From UBA1435 sp041663285 (GTDB lineage Bacteria > Patescibacteriota > Microgenomatia > UBA12405), in NCBI GenBank assembly GCA_041663285.1, contig JBAZSP010000001.1:62001-126000 (forward strand): a DNA stretch of 64,000 nucleotides. The letters are read 5' to 3'. Made by a program: the position numbers and the translations under genes. The notes below the pieces were generated by a model. It saw nothing but the letters and a program-made list of their open reading frames with translations. It did not search any database and was not told the origin of the DNA. This document shows, in pieces, positions 16,069 through 23,542 of the stretch. Positions within the stretch are counted from its first letter, which is position 1. Every line of letters begins with the position of its first letter.

Positions 16069-16671
16069 TTACATTAACCCGTTCATTTGAGCACCGATTA
16101 CAGTGCTGGATTGGCTGGAAGCTCCGGCGTTTCCGGTGGTCATTGACCCACCCTCAACTTCGGCTTCGCTGCAACCAGACCCATTGACTGAAGCAGTTTG
16201 GGCTTGTACGTTTCCCCCAGTGTATGCGTCAGCGGTAGAAACGGTAGAAGCAGCCACTACGTTAACTCCGGCAGCAACTTGCAATCCGGAATTTCCGCTC
16301 CTCGGCGGCTTTGAAGGACCATTGCAGCCGCAGGTTGGCTCTGGATTAGATTCCTCGCATCCACAACCAATTAAGTTACCCTGGACTCCGACTCTGGTCC
16401 TGGCCGAGCTGTCAGCAGATGCGTTCCCTGTCCTCATTGAAGCATCCTCAACTTCGGCCTCACTTCCAAAAGATCGGTTGACAGAAGCTGTACCGACTTG
16501 GGTGTTTTCCCCCGTCCCTGCGACAGCCATAGAGTCAGTCCTCACCAAAGTCACATTAGCGGCACCACGAAGGTTGACGCTTGGTTGTGATTGGTGTCTG
16601 CTACGAGCTAAAGCTGGAATGACGGCCACCAAAAGGGCTCCGATTCCGATTATTGTTCCTAATTTTCTCAT
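16069..16671 (-). CDS. Secreted repeat protein related to the 953-residue surface protein
   Basis: This 200-residue protein has a signal peptide (MRKLGTIIGIGALLVAVIPALA). Two copies of a repeat of about 55-60 residues flank a Cys-rich hinge (GCGCEESNPEPTCGCNG). The copies share TASVN, SEAEVE and S-M-(R/T)-TGNA followed by a Ser-rich strand (SMRTGNASADSS and SMTTGNAGASSQ). The TGNA-x-A core also occurs in the downstream large protein, so the two probably form one structure. A perfect AAGGAGGTGA lies at 16691-16700 but is 19 bases from the ATG, unusually far. It precedes the large protein in the same operon by about 60 bases, separated by the hairpin. Confidence 0.75.
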   Translation of the reverse strand: MRKLGTIIGIGALLVAVIPALARSRHQSQPSVNLRGAANVTLVRTDSMAVAGTGENTQVGTASVNRSFGSEAEVEDASMRTGNASADSSARTRVGVQGNLIGCGCEESNPEPTCGCNGPSKPPRSGNSGLQVAAGVNVVAASTVSTADAYTGGNVQAQTASVNGSGCSEAEVEGGSMTTGNAGASSQSSTVIGAQMNGLM

Positions 16672-16733
16672 AAGCTTAATTTAACTTTGTTCACCTCCTT
16701 TTATTTAATTTATAAACCTATAACCAAAACAAA

Positions 16734-16801
16734 AACAGCTACCCCAAAAATATTGTAGAATACGGTTACCACCCCGGCTGTGAGTACGTTATATAGCTGT
16801 T
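16734..16801 (-). promoter_or_regulatory. Candidate structured leader element
   Basis: AACAGCTA (minus strand, 16801-16794) and TAGCTGTT (16741-16734) form a perfect 8-bp outer stem. They enclose two small internal hairpins (CGG/CCG and TATT/AATA arms). The 3' arm runs into TTTTTGTTTTGG. The element lies in the roughly 150-nt leader before the 200-residue surface gene and could act as an attenuator or riboswitch-like device. No known riboswitch class is recognised. Confidence 0.3.
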
Positions 16802-16831
16802 CGGCCAAAAAAGATTTATCACTTCAACCTC

Positions 16832-16861
16832 ATTATGGCGACATCCGATCTCCTTTGTCAA
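16832..16861 (-). promoter_or_regulatory. Promoter of the surface-protein operon
   Basis: On the minus strand TTGACA (16856-16861) and CATAAT (16832-16837) are 18 bases apart. Transcription would begin near 16825 and create a leader of about 150 nt before ATG 16671. The hexamer ACGAGT overlaps the -35 region and recurs 24 bases upstream. Confidence 0.6.
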
Positions 16862-16876
16862 CTCGTCTATAATGTA

Positions 16877-16888
16877 GAGTATATACTC
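16877..16888. promoter_or_regulatory. 12-bp perfect palindrome, possible operator
   Basis: GAGTATATACTC lies 15 bases upstream of the -35 box of the surface operon. It is partly embedded in a direct repeat of ACTCGT (16861-16866 and 16885-16890). Position and symmetry suggest a dimeric regulator site. The rest of the 16672-17183 gap holds only the leader, a copy pair of the GGCCAAAAAAG motif (near 16804 and 16900), the possible micropeptide at 17016-17075 and the korA promoter region. Confidence 0.4.
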
Positions 16889-17015
16889 GTAACCTTCCGG
16901 CCAAAAAAGTATTCATTGACTACTCACTAATCCAATTCTTACATTTAAATAACGCCAAAAGATCAATTAAATATATATTGATCCTCAAGTTGTAGACCAG
17001 ATATTATTTTGCTTT

Positions 17016-17075
17016 TCACCTTACCTTCGACTTAATAAAAAATATCCCAAAAAACACCGCAAAAATGGCGATCAT
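17016..17075 (-). CDS. Possible 19-residue hydrophobic micropeptide
   Basis: ATG 17075 opens a tiny frame with the product MIAIFAVFFGIFFIKSKVR, which is a single short membrane helix with a basic end, as in toxin-like or regulatory micropeptides. A TATAAT on its strand (17082-17087) ends six bases before the ATG, matching the leaderless geometry seen elsewhere. The frame is very short and could be chance. Confidence 0.25.
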   Translation of the reverse strand: MIAIFAVFFGIFFIKSKVR

Positions 17076-17183
17076 GTCAAGATTATATTTTTGTTCAGTC
17101 GTAGCCTAAAAAGTTTTATTATAGTAAGGTGTTCTTAAATTCTTGATCAGCCGTCGATTTTTTTGTAGTACAATTACTCCTAC

Positions 17184-18863
17184 ATGTCACAAGTTTTAAC
17201 AGTCAAAATTGCGGCTCCGGCCGGGCTGGGTATCAAGTCCGGTGGTTTACTTCTCGACAAAATTTTAACTGCTCATGGTCTTAACCTTAAAGATTATACC
17301 GAGTACCCTTCTCTGGTCCGTGGTGGACACAATTCTTTTCAGGTTTCCTTTAGCCCTGATCCCGTTTTTGCGGTTCACTTTCAGGTCGACTTATTTTTTT
17401 CCCTTCTGGGTGGCCATTGGCAGCCGCACCTTACTGAATTTTCCAAAGATACTTTAGTTTTTGGTGATGAGGAATTTCCCGAGCTTCCCGGTTTTGGTAC
17501 TTTTATCAATCTCCCTCTTAAGCAGATTTCCCTGGAATTGAATAACCAGTTGGTGGTCAACACTATTTGTATCGGGGTAATCGCCTACCTCTATAATTTA
17601 AATCGAAAAATCGCCCAAACATGTATCCAGGCTCAATACGGCAAGTACGCCGATGTTAACCTGCTGGCTTTTGACGCCGGCTTCACCTACGCCCAAAACC
17701 ATCTTACCCAATATGCCCATCCTCTATCACTACCATCAAAAGCTAACCCCAAGAGTCATTTAGCCGATGGCAACGAATCCTTTGGCTGGGGTTTTATCAA
17801 AGGTGGCGGCAACTTTTACGCCGCTTACCCCATGACTCCGGCCACCGGTGCTCTTCATTTTTTGGCCGAAAAACAAAAAGAACATAATCTGAATGTTTAC
17901 CACCCGGAAGACGAAATCGCTGTGGCCAATATGGCCGCTGGCGCTGCTTTTGCCGGTGCCCGGTCGGCTGTTGGTACTTCCGGCGGCGGCTTTGTCTTAA
18001 TGGACGAAACCATCAGTTTTTGTGGAGTTACCGAAATTGGTATGGTGTATTATCTGGTTTCCCGGCCCGGACCGGCTACTGGTCTGCCCACCTGGACCGG
18101 CCAGGGTGATTTGCTTCACGCTATTAATGCTGGCCACGGTGAATTCCCCAAAGTTGTTTTGGCCCCGGGCTCCCAGGAAGAAAGCTTCGAGTTTTCTGCA
18201 GAGGCTCTCAATCTGGCCGCTATCCTCCAAACTCCTGTAATCGTCTTAAGCGATAAATATTTGGGCGAATCTTCGAGCAATGTCCCCGACTTTTCCCGGC
18301 AAAAATTTAAAGTTGACCATGGTCTAATTGAGCCCAAGCCCGCTCCCTCTTTTTACCGCTACTCTCTGCCGGCCAAAAACGGTATTTCCCCCCGGTCTAT
18401 CCCCGGGGCACCAAATGGTGAATTCCTGGCCAATAGCTACGAGCACGACCAGACAGGCTTTGCTACCGAAGATTCGACCCAAGCGACGCAAATGGCTAAA
18501 AAGCGCCAGGCCAAGCTCAAATATACCCAAAAATTATGCCCGAAGTACAAATTATTCGGCCCCAAAAACGCCCCGAATTTAATAATCAGCTGGGGGTCTA
18601 CTGCTATGCCAATTTTGGAAAGCCTACCCCTACTTTCCGGTTTTTCCTTTCTTCAAATTCGCACCCTCTGGCCACTCGACCCAAAAATTCGCCTTCTAAT
18701 CAGTAAATATAAAAAGGTCTACCTTTTTGAGGCTAACCAAACCGGCCAACTTACCACTCTGCTAAAATCCCAATTCGCCTTTTCGCCCAACCGCCAATTT
18801 TTAAAATATGACGGTCGGCCTTTTTACCCCGAAGAGATTATTGGTTTTCTCGCAAAGAAATAA
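17184..18863 (+). CDS. korA: 2-oxoacid:ferredoxin oxidoreductase, fused gamma-alpha subunit
   Basis: This 559-residue protein pairs with KorB to oxidise a 2-oxoacid (2-oxoglutarate or pyruvate type) to acyl-CoA while reducing ferredoxin. The N-terminal part up to about residue 190 is the gamma domain (APAGLGIKSGGLLLDKIL, EYPSLVRGGHNSFQVS). The remainder is the alpha domain, with YPMTPATGALHFLAE, HPEDEIAVANMAAGAAFAGARS, GTSGGGF and RPGPATGLPTWTGQGDL. It has no ferredoxin-like cysteine insert. TACAAT at 17169-17174 is a possible -10, nine bases before ATG 17184, and no Shine-Dalgarno is seen. The beta subunit follows 13 bases later. Confidence 0.92.
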   Translation: MSQVLTVKIAAPAGLGIKSGGLLLDKILTAHGLNLKDYTEYPSLVRGGHNSFQVSFSPDPVFAVHFQVDLFFSLLGGHWQPHLTEFSKDTLVFGDEEFPELPGFGTFINLPLKQISLELNNQLVVNTICIGVIAYLYNLNRKIAQTCIQAQYGKYADVNLLAFDAGFTYAQNHLTQYAHPLSLPSKANPKSHLADGNESFGWGFIKGGGNFYAAYPMTPATGALHFLAEKQKEHNLNVYHPEDEIAVANMAAGAAFAGARSAVGTSGGGFVLMDETISFCGVTEIGMVYYLVSRPGPATGLPTWTGQGDLLHAINAGHGEFPKVVLAPGSQEESFEFSAEALNLAAILQTPVIVLSDKYLGESSSNVPDFSRQKFKVDHGLIEPKPAPSFYRYSLPAKNGISPRSIPGAPNGEFLANSYEHDQTGFATEDSTQATQMAKKRQAKLKYTQKLCPKYKLFGPKNAPNLIISWGSTAMPILESLPLLSGFSFLQIRTLWPLDPKIRLLISKYKKVYLFEANQTGQLTTLLKSQFAFSPNRQFLKYDGRPFYPEEIIGFLAKK

Positions 18864-18876
18864 TTTTAAAAATAAC

Positions 18877-19509
18877 ATGCCTTTCACTCCAGCCGACTAT
18901 CGAACTTCCGTCATCCCGACTTTTTGCCCGGGTTGTCCAAACTATCTGGTCTTAGGTGGTTTAATTCAGACGTTATCCAAACTGGCCATTCCCACTCATC
19001 AGCTGGTTGTCAGTTACGATATTGGTTGTGCCGGCAACATGGCTGATTTTGTTAAGTCATACGGCTCCCACACTCTTCACGGCCGGTCCCTTCCTTTTGC
19101 CATGGGAGTCAAAATTCATCAGCCGGATTTGACCGTGGTGGTTGTTGGCGGTGACGGTGGCCTTTATGGCGAAGGTCTCAACCATTTGGTTGCGGCGGCC
19201 CGAATGAATATTGACCTGACTGTTTTGGTTTCCAACAACTATTTATATTCTCTAACTACCGGACAAACCAGCCCCACCACCCCCAAAGGCTCCAAAACTA
19301 AATCCACCCCCTTAGGTACTCCTAACGTCCCTCTCGATGCCGTTAATTTGGTCAAGTCAATCAATCCCGATGTCTTTGCCTGCCGGGTTGATGTAAAAAA
19401 TGTTGTCGAGCTAAACCAGAAGTTGGTTGAGGCGATTAAGTTCAAAGGTTTTGCCCTGTTGGAAACTACTCAATTTTGCGTTGCTTTTGGTAAACAGCTA
19501 CAGCCATAA
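18877..19509 (+). CDS. korB: 2-oxoacid:ferredoxin oxidoreductase, beta subunit (TPP-binding)
   Basis: This subunit of about 210 residues binds thiamine pyrophosphate for 2-oxoacid decarboxylation. It begins with the conserved FCPGCPNYLVL. VSYDIGCAGNM and the TPP motif GGDGGLYGEGLNHL...NNYLYSLTTGQ follow. The frame is open 23 codons further upstream into korA, but only ATG 18877 (MPFTPADYRT) matches the family start and leaves a 13-base gap after korA. The presence of korAB implies ferredoxin-based electron handling. No ferredoxin gene lies in the window. Confidence 0.92.
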   Translation: MPFTPADYRTSVIPTFCPGCPNYLVLGGLIQTLSKLAIPTHQLVVSYDIGCAGNMADFVKSYGSHTLHGRSLPFAMGVKIHQPDLTVVVVGGDGGLYGEGLNHLVAAARMNIDLTVLVSNNYLYSLTTGQTSPTTPKGSKTKSTPLGTPNVPLDAVNLVKSINPDVFACRVDVKNVVELNQKLVEAIKFKGFALLETTQFCVAFGKQLQP

Positions 19510-19607
19510 AACCTAATCAATCCGGGTTTTGTCTTAAGATGGAGCAATTAAATTCGTCCAAGATCCTGTTTTTTAGATTTTATTCCCAAACATCAAGATA
19601 AAAAAAT

Positions 19608-19637
19608 TTGACATCAAAATCCTTTAAATAGTATTAT
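19608..19637 (+). promoter_or_regulatory. Promoter of the Pro/Thr secreted protein at 19646
   Basis: A perfect TTGACA (19608-19613) is followed 18 bases later by TATTAT (19632-19637). Transcription should begin at about 19644, only one or two bases before ATG 19646, so the message is predicted to be leaderless. Confidence 0.7.
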
Positions 19638-19645
19638 CACCCAAT

Positions 19646-20080
19646 ATGAAAAAACATACACTCAATTTTCAACTAATATTCCCTCTGGCCATTCTAGTTA
19701 TCGTCCTCTCATTGGTACTAGTATCCAAGATCCCAAGTTCCAGCCCCCATCCGGTTTTGGCGGCAGTTAGCTGCCAGTCTCTTGGCGGATTGTGCGCCAA
19801 AAAAACTTGCCCTGCGGGTTTTTCGGTTTATCCAGGCCTCAATTACACTGACTGTGGCCGGTCTTTCAAGTATTGTTGTCTTCCCCCCGAGCCTACAATT
19901 ATTCCGACGGCTATACCCACTACCATTCCTACAGTAGCTCCCACCACGATACCTACGGTTATCCCAACCATCATCCCAACTGTTATACCTACCATTATTC
20001 CTACCCAAGTACCGACCAACACTCCAACACACTGGCCAACACCAACCTGGTATTCCACCCTGCCTCAAACCAGTTACTAG
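19646..20080 (+). CDS. Small secreted Cys-rich protein with Pro/Thr stalk
   Basis: This 144-residue protein has an N-terminal membrane/signal segment (FPLAILVIVLSLVLVSK). A compact six-Cys module of about 40 residues follows (SCQSLGGLC...KTCPAGF...DCGRSFKYCC). From about residue 84 to the end it is a Pro/Thr/Ile repeat (TIPTVIPTIIPT). The Cys module probably forms disulfides outside the cell. It belongs to the group of stalked proteins in this window and has its own promoter. No enzymatic motif is present; a surface adhesin or decoration role is inference. Confidence 0.7.
   Translation: MKKHTLNFQLIFPLAILVIVLSLVLVSKIPSSSPHPVLAAVSCQSLGGLCAKKTCPAGFSVYPGLNYTDCGRSFKYCCLPPEPTIIPTAIPTTIPTVAPTTIPTVIPTIIPTVIPTIIPTQVPTNTPTHWPTPTWYSTLPQTSY
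19892..20064 (+). repeat. Pro/Thr-coding low-complexity tract
   Basis: This is a run of imperfect CCNAC(N) units encoding P-T/I repeats. The plus strand is nearly free of G, so false open frames rich in Gly and Val appear on the minus strand. Confidence 0.8.
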
Positions 20081-20841
20081 GCCTTTTTAGCCATTATCGC
20101 CATAAATAAAGGTATTTCGTTTCGGGCCTGATTTTCCATTTTGGCCGCCCCGCCGGTTGATAGTTTATCTGACTTCCACTCCTCAATTTTTTCTATCACC
20201 AAACCGTTATCAAAAAGCATTTCACTGTAGGCCGATAGGGGATAATGATAGCTCCAGGTTTTCGTGTCGCTTTTTTTATCAAATGGGCTGGCCTCAATCG
20301 GGATTTCCAAGGGTGTCAGATAGTTATCTACCTGTCGATATTGCCTATTTTTCAACTTATCTACACCCCAGTCACTATGCTTAGGAACTCTAAAGCAGGG
20401 ATGGTTTAAAACGATTATCACCCGGCCGTCTGTTTTTAGCCAGTTTTTGACGTTACGGATTACTTTAAAAGGGGATTTTACATTCTGTAATGCCAGGATT
20501 ATTACTACATGGTCAAATTTTTTATTAATGCTCAAATTACCAACTATATCTCCTGTCACATAGTGATGCTTTGGATTTCTGTCCAGTTTTTTTGCTTCTT
20601 CTATCAGGTTGGGAGCCTTGTCAATTCCCCAATATTCGAAGTCTTTTAGTATCGCCATTCTGGCCAATACTCCCTGGCCACAGCCTAAATCCAGCACATT
20701 CTGGCCTGGCCTTATAGCCAGCAACCTTTCGACGTTAGGTAAAATCACCCGCTGATGATAATAGCTACCACGATCACCGACGGACGTTGAATACCATTCC
20801 CCCACATTTTTCCAGGAAGTATCTTGATTGTTATTATTCAT
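20077..20841 (-). CDS. Class I SAM-dependent methyltransferase
   Basis: This 254-residue methyltransferase has SAM-binding motif I VLDLGCGQGVLAR, motif II region YWGIDKAPNLIEEAK, the acidic GDI at the adenine site, and FDHVVIILALQNV in place of the catalytic strand 4. It resembles the UbiE/COQ5-like Methyltransf_11 group. The acceptor is unknown. It converges on the Pro/Thr protein gene by four bases and diverges from the sortase-stalk gene. The 71 bases between the two starts are A/T-rich and hold the promoters of both. Confidence 0.85.
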   Translation of the reverse strand: MNNNNQDTSWKNVGEWYSTSVGDRGSYYHQRVILPNVERLLAIRPGQNVLDLGCGQGVLARMAILKDFEYWGIDKAPNLIEEAKKLDRNPKHHYVTGDIVGNLSINKKFDHVVIILALQNVKSPFKVIRNVKNWLKTDGRVIIVLNHPCFRVPKHSDWGVDKLKNRQYRQVDNYLTPLEIPIEASPFDKKSDTKTWSYHYPLSAYSEMLFDNGLVIEKIEEWKSDKLSTGGAAKMENQARNEIPLFMAIMAKKA

Positions 20842-20912
20842 TTTCGATTATGTTCATTCCTAAAAATATAATGTGATACAATTCGATTATTATAGACTTT
20901 ATAAGCGATACA

Positions 20913-22316
20913 ATGATTGTGTCTTCAAAACCCAAGACTGCCAAAAAAATAAGTAATCTTATTATTCTATCCTGCTCATTCTTCTTTTGTTACCTTATTT
21001 TCACTTTTTACTCTGCAAAATTTAATTTAAAGGCCTCAGAATATTTTGAATCTGCCTCCGATTTTGTGCAGTGGTGCAATGAGCACAACGATATTTGCCA
21101 AAAAACCGACGTTTCCGGCCGCACTGGCTCAGCCACTTGCCCCCTGTCGTCTCAAACAGTAGACAAGGTCTATGTTCATGCCGGCAGCGGTCAGGATATC
21201 TGGCTGCTTCCTGACGAAAAATTCACTTATACAATTTCTGGCAACACAGCTACTGTCACCGTTGTTACCGGCCATGACTTATCCTGGATTGCGGTTTATT
21301 GTGAAAATAGCTGCGATTGTCTTACTTGCCCTCCTTGTAACCCGACAATAACTCCCGCTCCCACATCAACCCCGACCGCCACCCCCTCTCCCACAATTAC
21401 CCCAACAAAAATCAATACACCCACTCCTACGTCCATATCATCACCTACCCCCACTCCAACTCAATTTAATTCCCCCACCCCGACCGCCACCTGTTCTCCT
21501 ACTCCGACGCAAACTCCGATCAGTTCTCCGACTCCAACCGCCATTTTGTCATTTACCCCGACTCCTTCACCAACATTCACACCCACTCCAACTCCAACCT
21601 CAACATTGAATCCTACCGAAACCCCGTCACCTAGTCCCACCAGTACTCCCGTCCCCGGTCCAACCGAAACTCCTGGGCCCGGTCCCACCGAAACTCCCGT
21701 CCCCGGTCCAACCAGCACTCCCGGTCCGGCCAACACTCCAACCCCTTTTGGCGTCGGTGGTGGTGAAGAATATAACCCACTGGTTGCCGGAGTTACCCGA
21801 TCGACTACTACCGAAACAGCCGATAACTACAATCCCTTAATTGAAGGTATTCAGGATTCTTATATCGGTGAAGTTTTGGGTATGGCTTTTCCGGCCACTG
21901 CCGAAACCCAAAAAAGCTTAGCCAAACTTCCGTCAAACAATTTATTACTTCCCGACCACTTCATAGTAATACCCAAAATAGGGTTAAATCGTCCGGTTTA
22001 TCAAGGTGAAATCGTTGGCGGTCAATACCTGGCCGGCCACCAGGAAGTTATTACCTCGGTGATTAACGGCTCGCCGGTTTACTATGCCCACAGTTGGAAC
22101 GCTGCCCTATTTGAAGGTATTTCCAGAATGGCAATAGGCGACTTTGTCTATGTTGACATTGCCGGTGCCGGTAAGGCTTATCAAGTTTCCGCTAAGTCGG
22201 TAGTTGCCGACACCGACTTAACCGCTATCCGTCCCTCAACTTCTGATACCATTTACCTTCTAACCTGTGTCGATGCCACTCACCGTTTATTATTCGAGGC
22301 AAAAAAATTACCTTAA
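20913..22316 (+). CDS. Sortase domain on a Pro/Thr stalk
   Basis: This 467-residue protein has an N-terminal membrane anchor (residues 17-34) and a Cys-rich head of about 100 residues (VDKVYVHAGSGQDIW...CDCLTCPPCNP). A Pro/Thr stalk follows (about 144-279), then a linker, then a C-terminal sortase domain (about 345-467). The sortase triad is complete: H393 in YYAHSW, C452 in YLLTC, and R458 in ATHRLLF. Sortases cut a C-terminal sorting motif in exported proteins and join it to the cell wall or to another protein. A catalytic domain held away from the membrane by a mucin-like stalk is unusual. The downstream gene follows after two bases. Confidence 0.8.
   Translation: MIVSSKPKTAKKISNLIILSCSFFFCYLIFTFYSAKFNLKASEYFESASDFVQWCNEHNDICQKTDVSGRTGSATCPLSSQTVDKVYVHAGSGQDIWLLPDEKFTYTISGNTATVTVVTGHDLSWIAVYCENSCDCLTCPPCNPTITPAPTSTPTATPSPTITPTKINTPTPTSISSPTPTPTQFNSPTPTATCSPTPTQTPISSPTPTAILSFTPTPSPTFTPTPTPTSTLNPTETPSPSPTSTPVPGPTETPGPGPTETPVPGPTSTPGPANTPTPFGVGGGEEYNPLVAGVTRSTTTETADNYNPLIEGIQDSYIGEVLGMAFPATAETQKSLAKLPSNNLLLPDHFIVIPKIGLNRPVYQGEIVGGQYLAGHQEVITSVINGSPVYYAHSWNAALFEGISRMAIGDFVYVDIAGAGKAYQVSAKSVVADTDLTAIRPSTSDTIYLLTCVDATHRLLFEAKKLP
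21342..21749 (+). repeat. Pro/Thr-coding low-complexity tract (sortase stalk)
   Basis: This tract codes for P-T/S repeats, with a distinct last section of four PGPT(E/S)TP units (VPGPTETPGPGPTETPVPGP). The strand is almost G-free before that section. The section probably arose by slippage. Confidence 0.8.
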
Positions 22317-22318
22317 CT

Positions 22319-22906
22319 ATGAAAAAGCAAAAAGCCGCCCCAAAGCTTGAAGTCCAGCCACGGCCAATATTCCCCAAAAAGATTATTGTGGCTATCATGA
22401 TCATCGCGCTTTTCGCCCTTGCCTACAAATTTATTTCCATTATCCGCCAGCCCGCCTCTACCCAAAATTTACCTTCTCCCACTCCCGTCTTACTTTCAAC
22501 CCCTTTGCCTCCCGGCTGGTCTATGGCTACACCTTCAGCCGGCAATACCCTAAAATTGGTCAAAGAAACCCAAGATAAAGTCAAACCTTCGATTGTCCTG
22601 ATCACATCGGCCTACACTTCTGATCTTTCCGAAAGTAAATATGCCGACACTATTATCAAGGGTGCCCGTTCTGCCCTGCCCAGCCTCACCTTTACCATCA
22701 ATCGATCCGAAAATGTTGGCTCTTTTTATGTCCGTCACCTCCAGGGCACTTATATCAATGCTCGTAATCAGGTCCGGGTCAAACAGCGCTTATATATCCA
22801 AAACAAAACAGTCTCTACTCTAACAGCTTCATACCTACCCCAAAACCTCGATGCCGAAATCGACACCATTTTTGATGCTATCTTTACTGACAAAATTAAT
22901 CTGTAA
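22319..22906 (+). CDS. Membrane-anchored exported protein, possibly PsbP/Mog1-like
   Basis: This 195-residue protein starts two bases after the sortase gene stop and is surely in the same operon. A basic N-terminus precedes one membrane helix (IIVAIMIIALFALAYKF), then a Pro-rich linker (PSPTPVLLSTPLPPGW). The C-terminal domain of about 130 residues (YADTIIKGARSALPSLTF...YVRHLQGTYINARNQVRVKQRLYI...ASYLPQNLDAEIDTIFDAIF) has the beta pattern of PsbP/DcrB-like proteins. That assignment is weak. The position suggests it helps the sortase or is a substrate-side partner. Confidence 0.65.
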   Translation: MKKQKAAPKLEVQPRPIFPKKIIVAIMIIALFALAYKFISIIRQPASTQNLPSPTPVLLSTPLPPGWSMATPSAGNTLKLVKETQDKVKPSIVLITSAYTSDLSESKYADTIIKGARSALPSLTFTINRSENVGSFYVRHLQGTYINARNQVRVKQRLYIQNKTVSTLTASYLPQNLDAEIDTIFDAIFTDKINL

Positions 22907-22918
22907 AATAACCAATTT

Positions 22919-23497
22919 TCAGATTTCAAGTTTTTCCCAATCGACTAGCTTCCACCAGTTTTTTACAAACTCCGCCCGGTTGTTTTGGTATTCCAAATAG
23001 TAGGCATGTTCCCACACGTCCAGCACCAGTTTAGCTTTCCAGCCTAAGATCCCCAGCATGTTATGTTTTTCAATTTGCCCAACAATTAGCTCGCCAAAGT
23101 CATTTCCCCACAATACCGCCCATCCTGAACCTTCGACTGTTATGGCGGCACCGCTAAACTCTTCCGCTAATTGCTCCCACGACCCGAAGTTTGCGTTAAT
23201 GGCGTCTAACACCTTTCCTGAAGGCTTGTTATCTTCCTTTGCCGGGCCCATTTTTTCCCAAAAAAGCTCGTGAAACCTTACTCCGTTATAATTAAAATTG
23301 AAGTTTTTCCACCAATCTTTTGAGTTAATCTCTATCTCTTTCTTTCTAAATTTATCAAGCTTCTCCAGTGCCGTATTAGCGCCATTCACATAAGCTGCCT
23401 GGTGTTTGTCGTGGTGCAGTTCGACTGTTCTTTTAGAAATTACCGGCTCCAGAGCATCGTAGGAGTAGGGGAGTGAAGTTAAAGTTAATTGTTTCAT
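22919..23497 (-). CDS. sodA: Fe/Mn superoxide dismutase
   Basis: This 192-residue enzyme converts superoxide to hydrogen peroxide and oxygen in the cytoplasm. The metal ligands are H28 (VELHHDKHQAAYV), the His of RFHELFW, and the Asp and His of DVWEHAYYLEYQN. The GSGWAVL segment of the fold is also present. Whether iron or manganese is used cannot be read safely. Length is normal. It stands alone, convergent with the 22319 gene. Confidence 0.95.
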   Translation of the reverse strand: MKQLTLTSLPYSYDALEPVISKRTVELHHDKHQAAYVNGANTALEKLDKFRKKEIEINSKDWWKNFNFNYNGVRFHELFWEKMGPAKEDNKPSGKVLDAINANFGSWEQLAEEFSGAAITVEGSGWAVLWGNDFGELIVGQIEKHNMLGILGWKAKLVLDVWEHAYYLEYQNNRAEFVKNWWKLVDWEKLEI

Positions 23498-23542
23498 TCG
23501 TAGTAAAATAAACTATTAATCATACAAGCATATCAGCAGATT

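Noticed and set aside
16103..16684. 193-residue plus-strand frame opposite the 200-residue repeat protein
   Set aside because: The minus-strand frame has a signal peptide, internal repeats, a Shine-Dalgarno sequence and a repeat-sharing neighbour. The plus frame has none of these.
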